In this document: piece after piece, positions 8,987-18,876 of the stretch
Position numbering within the stretch: position 1 is the stretch's first letter
Layout: every line of letters starts with the position of its first letter
NCBI RefSeq assembly: GCF_009905545.1
Contig: NZ_JAAALB010000007.1
Coordinates: 124,001-188,000, forward strand
Direction of reading: 5' to 3'
DNA from: Cellulophaga sp. BC115SP
GTDB lineage: Bacteria; Bacteroidota; Bacteroidia; Cytophagales; Spirosomataceae
DNA: 64,000 nt
Position numbers and translations under genes: made by a program
Notes under the pieces: model-generated
Databases searched by the model: none
The model's input: only the letters and a program-made list of their open reading frames with translations
Told to the model about the DNA's origin: nothing

Positions 8987-9185
8987 TATAGAGATTTTTT
9001 TTGTCCAAGCTGGATAAATGGTTAGAAAAACGGTTGAATGGTAAAATTTTGACTTGTTGAAAAATAAGAAGTAAGGCCTTAGCAAAACGATTTTGTAAAA
9101 AGATACAAAATCGCGAAGGGACAAAGTGAAAAGGTCTAGGTTTTACAAGAAAATAGTTAAAGAAGCTGTTTAAACGGCTTCAAAA

Positions 9186-10118
9186 TCAACGATCTAATAG
9201 CTCAAACTTTCCAGTTGGTTTGGTGGTAGTGAAGGCACCAAGATTTCTTTTGAATCGAAATAAACTTTCATTCAAAATACCATTGACTGATGAAATACCT
9301 AAGTCTAAGATTTGAAAATGATTTGTTTGAGCATACTCATATAAGTGTTTTATCAGTAAAATACTTGGACTGAAAGTATTATAAGCGATATCACTCGCAG
9401 GAAGAAAGTAGTATAAGATTTGTTGAGGAACAACCACTACAGCCGTACAAGTTGTAATAATTTGATGCTTATGGTATAGGGTAAAAGGGATGAAGCTTTC
9501 AGGAAATGTCTCAAAAAGAGACAAAAACCTTATTTGGGAAATGGTCAATGGAATTCCTTTAGCGAATCGTGCTTTTTTAATAAAATCATATTGCTCATGA
9601 AGTTTTTGCAAATTAATGTCCAGCGTAAAGTCTTCTTTTTCACACTTAGCCAAACGTCGTTTAGCCGTAGGGTTTATGATTTTCGAAAAAGGTATATCCG
9701 AAACAATCAAATGTTGGTTGGTTTCGGAAATGATATTTGTAGAAAAGAAAGCTAATACTTTTTGTAGTCTTGGATAATGGACTTGGTAGCAAACAGGAGC
9801 TTGAATGATTTGAACAGTATGAATTTGTTGCGTTTTTAACCAGTAAAATACCGCTTCAACGAAGGCAAAAAGCTGTTTGTCTGAAAGTTCATTATCAAAA
9901 TCAAAACCTCCGAAACTAGCTGCGAATGGACTCTTTGCCTGTTGATTTTCAAGCCAGAAATAGGCTAAAGCCTGCCATTTAGCATTGTCATTACTTTGCC
10001 ACGCAAACCCTACAGCTTGCCTAGTAGACTGCCAACGTAAATGTTCTGGTTGAAAAAATAAAGATAGTGTAAACGAACACTCTTCCTGAGTGGCGTAGTG
10101 ATTTAATAAGTGTAGCAT
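9186..10118 (-). CDS. GNAT/FemAB-like protein, unknown substrate
   Basis: This 310-residue cytoplasmic-looking protein has no signal or membrane segment. Its layout suggests two acetyltransferase-like halves: an N-terminal half (about 1-150) and a C-terminal half with a TAKRRLAK segment, HQIITTCTAVVVV, and a final FQILDLGISS plus FRFKRNLGA typical of the end of FemAB or GNAT_6 folds. Such proteins move acyl or aminoacyl groups to small molecules or peptidoglycan precursors. It is transcribed after the hybrid kinase but is separated from it by a long inverted repeat. Family level only. Confidence 0.5.
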   Translation of the reverse strand: MLHLLNHYATQEECSFTLSLFFQPEHLRWQSTRQAVGFAWQSNDNAKWQALAYFWLENQQAKSPFAASFGGFDFDNELSDKQLFAFVEAVFYWLKTQQIHTVQIIQAPVCYQVHYPRLQKVLAFFSTNIISETNQHLIVSDIPFSKIINPTAKRRLAKCEKEDFTLDINLQKLHEQYDFIKKARFAKGIPLTISQIRFLSLFETFPESFIPFTLYHKHQIITTCTAVVVVPQQILYYFLPASDIAYNTFSPSILLIKHLYEYAQTNHFQILDLGISSVNGILNESLFRFKRNLGAFTTTKPTGKFELLDR

Positions 10119-10125
10119 GGGAAAG

Positions 10126-10230
10126 TTTTGAGTGATGAGTTATGAGTGATGAGCTATAAGGTTAAGTCGTTGGTAATTAATAGTTTATGTTTTATTCAAA
10201 ACTCACAACTCAAAACTCATCACTCAAAAG
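10126..10230. repeat. Long imperfect inverted repeat (gagtgatgag type)
   Basis: Arms at 10126-10154 and 10198-10230 consist of repeated gagtgatgag/gagttatgag words and can fold into an imperfect stem of about 29 bp. The right arm ends two bases before the hybrid kinase stop codon and may end that transcript. Similar words occur near 41235, 45055 and 54900. Confidence 0.65.
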
Positions 10231-10232
10231 GC

Positions 10233-12578
10233 TTACATGATAGCAAACTTACTCAGAACACTTTTGAGTTGCACTGGCGTAAATGGTTTGCTGAGATAAT
10301 CGGACATACCACATTCCAAAGCCTTGTCTTTTTGGGTGACTAAGGCGCTAGCAGTAAGTGCTACGATTGGCGTATTTTTATTAGGGTTTTCGGTATTGGT
10401 AATCTTGATTGTAGCTTCGTAGCCATCCATAATTGGCATTTGAATATCCATCAAAATCAAATCATATTTTTTATCGAGGACTTTCTGGCAAGCTTCCGCG
10501 CCATCAAACGCCATGTCATATTCTATTTTCCATTTTTTGAGTAAGGTCGTGGCGTATTTACGATTCAGTTCGTTGTCTTCTACCAACAATATTTTGAAGC
10601 CTTCAAGCACTGAGCTCGGTTCAGAGGCTTTTTTGGTTTCGGTCAAAGCCAAAGGTTCTTCTAGCGCTAGTCCGTTAGCCGAAACAGCTTTTGGTAGACG
10701 AAGTGTAAAGAAAAACTTAGTACCTTTTCCTTCAACGCTTTCTACCCAAATTGTACCACCTAAATATTCAATGATTTGTTTGCAAATAGATAGCCCTAAA
10801 CCTGTACCAGGCGTTTTGATTTTATTTTTATCATGAATTTGGGTAAACTTATTAAAAATCAAATCAATCTTATCAGCAGGAATACCCATACCTGTGTCAA
10901 ATACTTGGAACTCAAAAAGGGTATCCTCTTCGCTTCTTTCTACGATTTTTACTTTTAGTCCAATTTTACCTTTTTCAGTAAACTTATCGGCATTACCTAG
11001 CAAATTGAAAAGTACTTGGTAGATAAGCGTTTCATCGCCATGATAAAATTGGTCCATACGCATATCTGCCATAAAGTCTACATCCAATCCTTTTGGTGTA
11101 ACCTTCATTTGGAAGGTTTGCTGAATGGTTTTGAGCAGCCCTTTTAAGTCAAAGTCTTTTGGATGTGCTGTGATTTTTCCAGCATCCATTTTCGCAAAAT
11201 CCAATAAATCGGTAATCAAGTTGAGCAAAAACTGCGATGAGTTTTTCAAGATGTCAAAATACTCAACTTGCTGAGGATTAGGATGCGTATCGTACAACAA
11301 GTGCGTGATTCCAATGATAGCATTCAAAGGCGTACGAATCTCATGACTCATGGTCGACAAGAATTGTTTTTCGGCATTGCGTGCTTCTTCAAGTGCTTGT
11401 TCTGCTAGTCGACGATGAGTAATATCTCGAATAATATCTCTCGAACCCTTAAACTCTCCATTTTCGATAATCGCAGTCGAGTTTACTTCCAAGTAACGAA
11501 TTTCTCCATCACCTCGAACGACTCTTCCTACATAGTTTTTATAAAACCCTTCAGTCAATAATTTCTTTAAGTAACTATTTGAATGTTCTCGATCGTCGGG
11601 ATGTACCAGACGTCCCAAATCAAAGGTGGTCATTTCATCTCTATTGATGCCTAAAATTTGCAAAAAGGTATCATTTGCTTCTTTTACAACACCTTTTTCT
11701 GACAAAATAGCAACACCATCATTCATATTCATAAAGAGGTCTTGATAGCGCTCTTTTGATTCAAGAATTTGTTGTTTGTATTCTGCAAAGCGTAATAACA
11801 ATGCTTTAGTTTGATAGCCCAAAGCGTCGGTATTGTCAAAGTCGAGTGCGTCGGTACTCACGCCCATTTCTTTACAAAGTACCTCCAAAATATCTTTTTG
11901 ATTACGAATGGCTCGTTTCAACTGCACATTTTGCTCTTTGGTTTGATTCAATAAGAGTCTATTTTGAGCAAACTTTTCTAATTGTAATTTATAAATAATA
12001 TCGCCAGCAAAGTATAGAGTAACACTCAGTCCAACCGCCACCAACATGGTGTCCAAAAGGATATGTTCTTTAGGGAAAATCGTAAGATAGCCCAAGAAGA
12101 AAAATGCCAAACAGATAATATTGTAATAGAGCCTTTCTTTGGCATTGAGCATAAAAGAAAGGTTGAAATATGAAATCGCTAAGGCTATCATCGACAATTC
12201 TGCTCCATAATATTTTGCCATAAAGGCAGTAACATATTGCATTATGGTCAAAGTGAGAACAGCCAAGGTAATCCACGCCTTTAGGCTACTAATTTTTTGT
12301 GGCTGTGGAATTAGCTTTCCAATTTGAGCATGAGCAAGAATAAAAAGTAGTTCAATAGATGAGAGTCCAGCCAAATAGCCCGTCCAACCATTAGGCGTAA
12401 GAATATCTTTAAGTGCGATAATATCACTGATAGTCAATAATGGCATCATAATAATGCCAATCTTCAAAGCAAAAACAATTGCTCGCGTTTGAAAAGACAA
12501 ACGGTCTGCTTCAAACTCTTCTAAATCGGAAGGGTTTAAGGTATTAAATTGCCAGTGGGTATATTTTTTTAAAAACAC
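10233..12578 (-). CDS. Hybrid sensor histidine kinase/response regulator
   Basis: The start is a GTG at 12578; an in-frame stop lies two codons before it and no nearby ATG fits. The 781-residue order is: a membrane region of about six hydrophobic segments (about 30-200), a short coiled coil, a PAS domain (about 283-392, GVAILSEKGVVKEAN), HisKA with phospho-acceptor His412 in STMSHEIRTPLN, HATPase_c (NADKF, DTGMGIP, GTGLGLSIC), and a receiver domain with phospho-acceptor Asp711 in LILMDIQMP. The phosphate probably passes from His412 to Asp711 and then to a separate Hpt protein, which is not encoded nearby. Signal unknown. Confidence 0.95.
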   Translation of the reverse strand: MFLKKYTHWQFNTLNPSDLEEFEADRLSFQTRAIVFALKIGIIMMPLLTISDIIALKDILTPNGWTGYLAGLSSIELLFILAHAQIGKLIPQPQKISSLKAWITLAVLTLTIMQYVTAFMAKYYGAELSMIALAISYFNLSFMLNAKERLYYNIICLAFFFLGYLTIFPKEHILLDTMLVAVGLSVTLYFAGDIIYKLQLEKFAQNRLLLNQTKEQNVQLKRAIRNQKDILEVLCKEMGVSTDALDFDNTDALGYQTKALLLRFAEYKQQILESKERYQDLFMNMNDGVAILSEKGVVKEANDTFLQILGINRDEMTTFDLGRLVHPDDREHSNSYLKKLLTEGFYKNYVGRVVRGDGEIRYLEVNSTAIIENGEFKGSRDIIRDITHRRLAEQALEEARNAEKQFLSTMSHEIRTPLNAIIGITHLLYDTHPNPQQVEYFDILKNSSQFLLNLITDLLDFAKMDAGKITAHPKDFDLKGLLKTIQQTFQMKVTPKGLDVDFMADMRMDQFYHGDETLIYQVLFNLLGNADKFTEKGKIGLKVKIVERSEEDTLFEFQVFDTGMGIPADKIDLIFNKFTQIHDKNKIKTPGTGLGLSICKQIIEYLGGTIWVESVEGKGTKFFFTLRLPKAVSANGLALEEPLALTETKKASEPSSVLEGFKILLVEDNELNRKYATTLLKKWKIEYDMAFDGAEACQKVLDKKYDLILMDIQMPIMDGYEATIKITNTENPNKNTPIVALTASALVTQKDKALECGMSDYLSKPFTPVQLKSVLSKFAIM

Positions 12579-12613
12579 TTTAGTTTAAAGTTTTAAATAA
12601 TCGAATTTATCGG

Positions 12614-12645
12614 CAAAGATAATGAGTTACAAATGATTCGAAATT
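12614..12645 (-). promoter_or_regulatory. Possible promoter of the hybrid kinase
   Basis: On the minus strand a perfect TATCTTTG -7 box occupies 12614-12621, preceded at 18 nt by TTTC (3 of 4 matches to the -33 TTTG). The start site would lie about 30 nt before the GTG. The -33 match is weak. Confidence 0.4.
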
Positions 12646-12837
12646 GTAATCAAAGAATCATTTCTGCATTTATAAACTTAAAATAACTGTGATACAAAAT
12701 CAAGTAGAGTGTATAGGAAGCTTAATAATTTTTAGGTAAAGCTTGTGATTTTTTTCGCTTTCTTGAGAACTTTTAAGTTTTTTTGTAAATTTCCATTCAA
12801 ATAATTCTATACTAAATTCTAGTTTACGCCTACGTTT

Positions 12838-15800
12838 ATGAAAAAAGTCATTTTTCTTAGTTTGCTTTTTATGAGCAAGGTACTGGGCTGTTTTGCTCAA
12901 GTAACTACTTATTATCCAGCGCTCAACGCTCCTGTTACTCAAAATGCGGTGTGTCAAATCAGATACGAAACGCTTCAGAATTTTTGGCCATACCTTATCG
13001 AGCACCAATATATCCATCTCTATCGGCAAGGACAAGAAGTTGCGCTAGAAATTCACAGCAAAAATGATTCCTATTTCGCATCAGGAGACTATCTATTGTT
13101 TTGGGGAAAACCCAATGATGGGACTACCGACTCTTCTTTATATGAATCTTCACAAGCTCAAGCCAATCCTTCCTACAATCTTTTTTCTGATACTGCTACT
13201 TATGTGTTGACATACGAGCCTTCACAAAAATCGGTATTTAGAATACGAACTGAAAGGCAAAACTTGCTTGAAAATTATCCTTTGAGTTTGAGAACACAGA
13301 AAAATCAAGTTCAGGTATTTTCTAATAATTATTTTGCAGGCTTGGTTTTAACACCTTTTGATAATGAACAAATTTGGGACTCCAATTATCAACAAGCAGA
13401 AGGCTGGATGAGCAAGAGTTTTACAGAAAACGCTCCCGCACGATTCCTCTTCGACTCTCCTGAACTGATAGGAGATACACTCAATTTTAAAGTAAGACTC
13501 ATAAGTCAAAAGCGCACAAAGCAGATGCTGCAAATAACTCAAGATTCACAAGTGATTTCAACGGTCGAACTACAACCTGCTGAATGTAAGGATATAAGCG
13601 GTGTGCTGTTGCTCAGTAAAGGAAATGTTTTGGAGATAAAAGGTGCAGAGGCATTATTTGCCATAGCAAGTTTCAACTATGATTATGCTTATCCTTTTGC
13701 TCAGAAAGAAGGACAATATTTTTGGAAATCGGCTTTTCTCAAAAAAATCCCGATGAGCTCCCAAACGCTCAACGTATGGAATATTTCTCAGGATATTTTT
13801 CCCGAAAATATACCTCAAATAAGAGATACACTTTTTACGAAAGCTACTCAAATAGTTTTGTGGGAAAAGCCTGTAGAGGTAACAAAACTATCTCCAATTC
13901 GTAATTGGCAACCTGATACTACGGCTAACTTTTTGATTGTCACTCACGAAAATTTATGGAAAAGTGCCCAAAATTATGCTAGTTACCGAAGCTCCCAAGC
14001 TGGCGGAGCCTATCGTTGTGAAGTGGTAACTAGCCGTATGTTATATGACTATTTTAACCATGGAGACAAATCAACGCTAGCATTTTATCGATATTTTTCT
14101 CTTTTTCAAAGCCACGCCAAGCCTGTAACGATCTTGCTACTTGGTACTGCCGCCTATCCCCAAATGGCACGGAAGATCTCATCAGCTTATGCTAGAGATT
14201 GGGTTCCAACCAATGGCTATCCTTGTTCGGATACGCCTTTTGTTATAGGGACGAATAAGTCGATTGGTCGAATACCTGCCGAGACGAATACCGAAGTGGA
14301 GGCTTATCTAAACAAAGTAATTACTTTTGAAAAGGAGGAAAATACCTATTTGGGACGCAAACAACTTTTGCATTTGAGTGGTGGTAGATATGGAATAGAG
14401 CAAACTTTATTTCGAAATTATTTGGATTCCTTGGCAGGTATCGCCCAAAAACAAGATTTGGTAGTTCATACGATTGGCAAACAAACCGATGCTTATGTGG
14501 AAGTGCGCAACGTGTCTGAAGAAGTGAATCAAGGCATTGGAATGATTACACTGTTTGGACATTCGGCAATTGGTCAACTCGACCTTGATATTGGCTATGC
14601 GAGCAATCCCGATTTGGGGTATCAAAACCAAGGGAAATACCCGTTTGTGTTAGTAAATGGTTGTGATGCAGGCGATTTTTTTACAGAAAAAAAGGCATTG
14701 AGTACCGATTGGTTATTGTCTCCCGATCGTGGTGCTATTGCGTTTATGGCTCATACCCATTTGGCATATCCAAATTCCTTGTATTCTTTTTCAAAGACCC
14801 TTTATCAGCAATTATTTCAAAGGGATTTATCTCAAACTTTAGGGGAAGTTCATGCACAGCTACTTCAAAATCAACCTATTGATCCTTATCTCAAAACTAC
14901 CTTACAACAATTTACATTACAAGGTGACCCTGCCATTCGGCTATTCAAAGCGATAGCGTTGCCAGATGTGGCTTTTGTGAAAAATAGTCTGAGTGTAGAC
15001 GTCCAGCAGGATTCATTAAAAGTAACTTTTTCGATGATAAACTATGGTAAGGCTACCCAACTTCCATTTTCGATTCATCTATATGTAAACCAACAAGATG
15101 TTTTTCAAAAAATGTATGAAAAATCCTTGACCAATACTGATGCTATCATTTTGAAAATTCCATTAAATCCTATCTGGCAAAATGATACAATCAATCTTCG
15201 ATTATTGCTTGACGAAGAGGGCGTTTTGAAAGAAGTGAATACGAAAAACAATGCTATTGAACTCAAAGATATTCATCTGAAAAAAGCCTTAGAACTGTTT
15301 TATCCAAGCAATTGGGCGATTGTGTCAAAGCCAGAAATTTGGTTAGAAGGCACCAAGAATATAGCGGGTTTGTTGAAATTGCAGGTTGCTGATCAGTCAA
15401 ATTTCAAGTCTATTCTTTTGCAAAAAACGATTACCAACCAAGGTATTTTTCGCCATTTATTCAAAAGTATTGCCAAGGATACAATGACTTATTATTGGCG
15501 GATGATTGTTGAGGATAGTGTCTTGCAACATGGAGCGTTTACCTATATACCCAATAGTTCTTTGGGTTGGATTCAGCGAACATCTGAGCATTTTCAAACC
15601 ATAAAAACTTCAGGAATTACATGGGATAAAAGTAAGTGGAAATTACAACCTGATACGCTTAAAATAGCTTTGTACGTACCTGGCGCAGATATTCCTCAAA
15701 GTAATTATTTGGGTTGGGCTAAAGTCAATGATCAACAATGGATGGGTAACGGCTTGTGCTATCCTTGGAGTAGCCTCAACGCCATTACGCTCGACACACA

Positions 15801-17418
15801 ATTAAAACCCTATCTTATTTTGCCCCAATTGAGCTGTGGAAATTCGCCTTATTGGATTCAAAATTTGAATGATAATCTATTGTTGGGCGAAAATACCTTG
15901 TTGACTTATCTACAAAAACTCAAAACTGGAGATTGGATTATTCTATGGTCGCATGGGCGTGTAGATATGCAAAAGTGGTCCGCAGATATTTGGACTTCTT
16001 TGCAAAATTTAGGCTTTTCAATTCCCAAACTCAAAGCTTTGCCCTTGGGTGCTCCGTTTTTGTTAGCAGTACAAAAAGGTAAGAAAACCGTCATTGAAAA
16101 ATTTGGTACTAGTGCTATCTCTGCCATTGGTGATACGTTATATCTTTTGCCCGAAAGTCAAAATTGGGAAATGATTCCTCCACAAGTGGGGACATTGGAA
16201 GATGTAGAACGAGCTTTTACAGATTTTCAATCTTTGGAAAAAGCTAAAAACTATGAGCTAAATATTAATAACAAAAGCTATTTACTCCAAGAAAATCTAT
16301 CTTTTCAAACCTTATCGTCCCAAATATTTGCGAGTCCTATTCAAGTAAAATTTAGTGCAAAACAAGTTCAGCAGGCTAGTCAACTCCGTCGTTGGGGAGT
16401 GTTGGGTAAACCGTATGCAGATTTAGCCATAGAGGCATCGACAGATACCCACGAAGTAGAGATTGAACAAACGTTAAATATCAGGCGGTACATTTATAAT
16501 CTCTCCGATTCACCTTTGAGCGATACTACTAGTTTGCATTGGCAAATTGTAAGAAATGGCGAAATTTTAGAGGAGCAAAAGGAGACACTCCCGTCTTTGA
16601 TGGCACATGATTCTTTGGCACTTACTACATTATCAAAGGCATTTGAGCAGGTTGGTGACTATGTTTTACGTTTTGTGGTAAATCCTTCTCGTAAACATGA
16701 AGCTAATTTTAGTAATAATTCTGCTCAAATTTTGGTGAAAGTCAAGCAAGACAATATTGCCCCAACAATGCTTGTACAGGTGAATGAGAGAATTCCCCAA
16801 AACTATGAGCATTTTCCCCCTAACCCTCCATTGAAAATAGAATTATGGGATAATAATCGGTTTGTTTTTTTGAAAAAAGAAAATGTAGAAGTATCCATAA
16901 AACAGTGTCAGACTTGTGATTGGGTTTCTGGCAGTCACTTAAGCATGACGTTTTTATCAGAAGAAAAAGGACAGCTAAAACTAATATATCAAGCCAAAGA
17001 CTGGCTTAAAGATACCGTTTGGGTAGCTATTAATGCTAGCGATGGAGTGGGAGGGAAGGTTGCGTCCAAAGCGTATCAAATTCAGATTGTGATTGATGAA
17101 AAAATGACTCCTATCCAATTAAAAGTCTTTCCAAATCCATTACATACTTGGACGAGATGGAGATTTGAAAATTTGTCTGAAAGGGAATATTGGGCAAATT
17201 GTCAAATTTTTGATGTGTCTGGAAAAAAGCTTTACGAAGTCCAACAAACCGTAAATGCGACCGAAAAAGAAATATTTTGGGATGGAAGAAATCAAGAAGG
17301 TAATTTTTTGCCTAATGCGCAGTATTTTTACAAACTAACATTACAAAATAAAGAATCAAAGGATTCGTTGTCGATAGCAGATACCTTTACTGGCAAAATC
17401 GTATTGGAAAGAAAGTAA
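12838..17418 (+). CDS. PorU-like C25 cysteine protease, type IX secretion type
   Basis: The 1526-residue secreted protein has a signal peptide (cleavage near CFAQ), a beta-rich N-terminal region, and a gingipain-like (peptidase C25) domain with catalytic His575 (FGHSAIGQ) and Cys609 (VNGCDAGDF). Ig-like regions follow, then a C-terminal domain from about 1430 (VFPNPLHTWTRWRFENL... to the end) that resembles type IX sorting or FlgD-like domains. The size and order fit the putative sortase called PorU2, a distant relative of PorU, which removes the sorting domain from cargo and attaches the cargo to the surface. No PorV or other type IX gene lies beside it. A histidine kinase follows after 83 bp. 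It could instead be a plain secreted C25 protease. Confidence 0.8.
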   Translation: MKKVIFLSLLFMSKVLGCFAQVTTYYPALNAPVTQNAVCQIRYETLQNFWPYLIEHQYIHLYRQGQEVALEIHSKNDSYFASGDYLLFWGKPNDGTTDSSLYESSQAQANPSYNLFSDTATYVLTYEPSQKSVFRIRTERQNLLENYPLSLRTQKNQVQVFSNNYFAGLVLTPFDNEQIWDSNYQQAEGWMSKSFTENAPARFLFDSPELIGDTLNFKVRLISQKRTKQMLQITQDSQVISTVELQPAECKDISGVLLLSKGNVLEIKGAEALFAIASFNYDYAYPFAQKEGQYFWKSAFLKKIPMSSQTLNVWNISQDIFPENIPQIRDTLFTKATQIVLWEKPVEVTKLSPIRNWQPDTTANFLIVTHENLWKSAQNYASYRSSQAGGAYRCEVVTSRMLYDYFNHGDKSTLAFYRYFSLFQSHAKPVTILLLGTAAYPQMARKISSAYARDWVPTNGYPCSDTPFVIGTNKSIGRIPAETNTEVEAYLNKVITFEKEENTYLGRKQLLHLSGGRYGIEQTLFRNYLDSLAGIAQKQDLVVHTIGKQTDAYVEVRNVSEEVNQGIGMITLFGHSAIGQLDLDIGYASNPDLGYQNQGKYPFVLVNGCDAGDFFTEKKALSTDWLLSPDRGAIAFMAHTHLAYPNSLYSFSKTLYQQLFQRDLSQTLGEVHAQLLQNQPIDPYLKTTLQQFTLQGDPAIRLFKAIALPDVAFVKNSLSVDVQQDSLKVTFSMINYGKATQLPFSIHLYVNQQDVFQKMYEKSLTNTDAIILKIPLNPIWQNDTINLRLLLDEEGVLKEVNTKNNAIELKDIHLKKALELFYPSNWAIVSKPEIWLEGTKNIAGLLKLQVADQSNFKSILLQKTITNQGIFRHLFKSIAKDTMTYYWRMIVEDSVLQHGAFTYIPNSSLGWIQRTSEHFQTIKTSGITWDKSKWKLQPDTLKIALYVPGADIPQSNYLGWAKVNDQQWMGNGLCYPWSSLNAITLDTQLKPYLILPQLSCGNSPYWIQNLNDNLLLGENTLLTYLQKLKTGDWIILWSHGRVDMQKWSADIWTSLQNLGFSIPKLKALPLGAPFLLAVQKGKKTVIEKFGTSAISAIGDTLYLLPESQNWEMIPPQVGTLEDVERAFTDFQSLEKAKNYELNINNKSYLLQENLSFQTLSSQIFASPIQVKFSAKQVQQASQLRRWGVLGKPYADLAIEASTDTHEVEIEQTLNIRRYIYNLSDSPLSDTTSLHWQIVRNGEILEEQKETLPSLMAHDSLALTTLSKAFEQVGDYVLRFVVNPSRKHEANFSNNSAQILVKVKQDNIAPTMLVQVNERIPQNYEHFPPNPPLKIELWDNNRFVFLKKENVEVSIKQCQTCDWVSGSHLSMTFLSEEKGQLKLIYQAKDWLKDTVWVAINASDGVGGKVASKAYQIQIVIDEKMTPIQLKVFPNPLHTWTRWRFENLSEREYWANCQIFDVSGKKLYEVQQTVNATEKEIFWDGRNQEGNFLPNAQYFYKLTLQNKESKDSLSIADTFTGKIVLERK

Positions 17419-17501
17419 AAAATGACCTTTTATTCTTGTTCAAATACTTTTTGTCAAAGTCACTAAATTACCCATTCGCTAATTCGCTCAATAACTATTC
17501 T

Positions 17502-18701
17502 ATGTTAACAGTCGATATTTATAGTAAAAATACTTGGTGGAAAATCGCCTTTCTATTCGTTTGCGTTATTATTGGGGCATTTTCCTTGTACTTCACTGAC
17601 CGTATTGTTTCGAAATTAGAAGAACGAGAAAAGGAACAAATTCAGATTTATGCTGAGTCGTTTAAATTTATGATGACGAATGATTTGGACAAAGATGTAA
17701 ATTTCTTTTTCGAGAAAATCAAAAAAGCTAACGAGAATATCACGATTCCTGTCATTTTGAAGGACGGCTCTGGGTATTTGACAGCCTCAGAAAGTATCCA
17801 AATTCCGCCAGGACTAAATTCGAAAGAGCAACAAGCTTTTTTAAGGGATAAATTGAATGAAATCATGCGAGATGATAATCCCCCTATTGAGCTAGACATG
17901 GATTTTCATAAAGAATATGTCTATTATGGAAATTCCCATTTGTTGAATATGCTTAGGTACTACCCTGTATTTCAGCTGATTGTGGTTTTGATTTTTGGTT
18001 TGGCAGCCTATTTGTTTTTTGATGCATCGCGCCGTTCTGAGCAAAATAGAGTATGGGTAGGTTTGGCCAAAGAAACCGCACATCAGTTAGGAACACCTCT
18101 ATCCTCATTAACAGCGTGGGTAGAATTTTTTAAATCAGATCCAGCTTTTGATCCAGAAATCGTAAAGGAATTAGAAAAGGATGTCCAGCGACTCGATGTA
18201 ATTACGACACGTTTTTCTAACATAGGTTCGATACCTGTACTCAAAGAAGAAAATGTAGCAGAGACCGTTGAGGTATTTTTGAGCTATCTCAAACGAAGAA
18301 TCTCTTCGAAAGTATCGCTTACCATTGAAAATCATCTAACGCATCCAACCGTTAAGATTAATAAGTATTTGTTTGAATGGGTTATTGAAAATATCTGTAA
18401 AAATGCGGTAGATGCTATGACAGGTGTTGGGGCATTGAAAGTAACCATGGAAAATGGGAAACATAATCAGATTATTATTGATATTTCGGACACAGGAAAA
18501 GGTATTAGTAAACAAAATCTGAGTAAAGTGTTTAATGCAGGTTTTAGTACCAAAAAGCGAGGTTGGGGTTTGGGATTAACCTTAGCTAAACGTATTATCG
18601 AAAATTATCACAATGGAAAGCTATTTGTCAAGTATTCGGAGGTAGGGAAAGGTACTACATTCAGAATAATTATCGCAGGAATGACTGATGAAGTAGTTTA
18701 A
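17502..18701 (+). CDS. Membrane sensor histidine kinase
   Basis: The ATG at 17502 is chosen over a TTG at 17436, which would add 22 residues before the first membrane helix. The 399-residue protein has a membrane segment (about 14-31), a periplasmic sensor region of about 120 residues, a second segment (about 154-171), HisKA with His194 in KETAHQLGTPLSSL, and HATPase_c (NICKNAVDAM, DTGKGI, GWGLGLTLAKRI). There is no HAMP domain. No response regulator is encoded next to it, so it is an orphan kinase. It follows the PorU-like gene and probably shares its transcript; a hairpin ends it. Confidence 0.93.
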   Translation: MLTVDIYSKNTWWKIAFLFVCVIIGAFSLYFTDRIVSKLEEREKEQIQIYAESFKFMMTNDLDKDVNFFFEKIKKANENITIPVILKDGSGYLTASESIQIPPGLNSKEQQAFLRDKLNEIMRDDNPPIELDMDFHKEYVYYGNSHLLNMLRYYPVFQLIVVLIFGLAAYLFFDASRRSEQNRVWVGLAKETAHQLGTPLSSLTAWVEFFKSDPAFDPEIVKELEKDVQRLDVITTRFSNIGSIPVLKEENVAETVEVFLSYLKRRISSKVSLTIENHLTHPTVKINKYLFEWVIENICKNAVDAMTGVGALKVTMENGKHNQIIIDISDTGKGISKQNLSKVFNAGFSTKKRGWGLGLTLAKRIIENYHNGKLFVKYSEVGKGTTFRIIIAGMTDEVV

Positions 18702-18738
18702 ATCGAAGGGCTTGAGATATATCTCAAGCCCTTCGATT
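18701..18738 (+). terminator. Intrinsic terminator after the histidine kinase
   Basis: A near-perfect palindrome (18701-18718 and 18721-18738) starts at the last base of the stop codon and is followed by TTTTTT. Confidence 0.9.
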
Positions 18739-18770
18739 TTTTCAAACAAAATTAGATAAGTGTTGTTACT

Positions 18771-18813
18771 AAAGAGTAGTATTAGCAAAGCTATTACTAC
18801 TCTTTTATATTTG
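18771..18813 (+). promoter_or_regulatory. MarR-gene promoter with 15-bp operator dyad
   Basis: Arms 18771-18785 and 18791-18805 match at 14 of 15 positions across a 5-nt spacer (aaagagtagtattag). A perfect TATATTTG -7 box follows directly (18806-18813), with TTAG at -33 (18782-18785, 3 of 4) at 20 nt. The dyad therefore fills the space between the -33 and -7 boxes, a classic repressor position. It could also fold as a second terminator for the kinase gene, because the T-rich TTTTATATTTG follows it. Confidence 0.65.
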
Positions 18814-18876
18814 TAGTAAAGATGGAAAAAGATACTCCTTAAATTATAGATAGTTAGTAATAGCGTTGATGAATAT

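Noticed and set aside
17436-17501. Longer N-terminus for the histidine kinase from a TTG
   Set aside because: The extra 22 residues precede a natural ATG that is followed directly by the first membrane helix.
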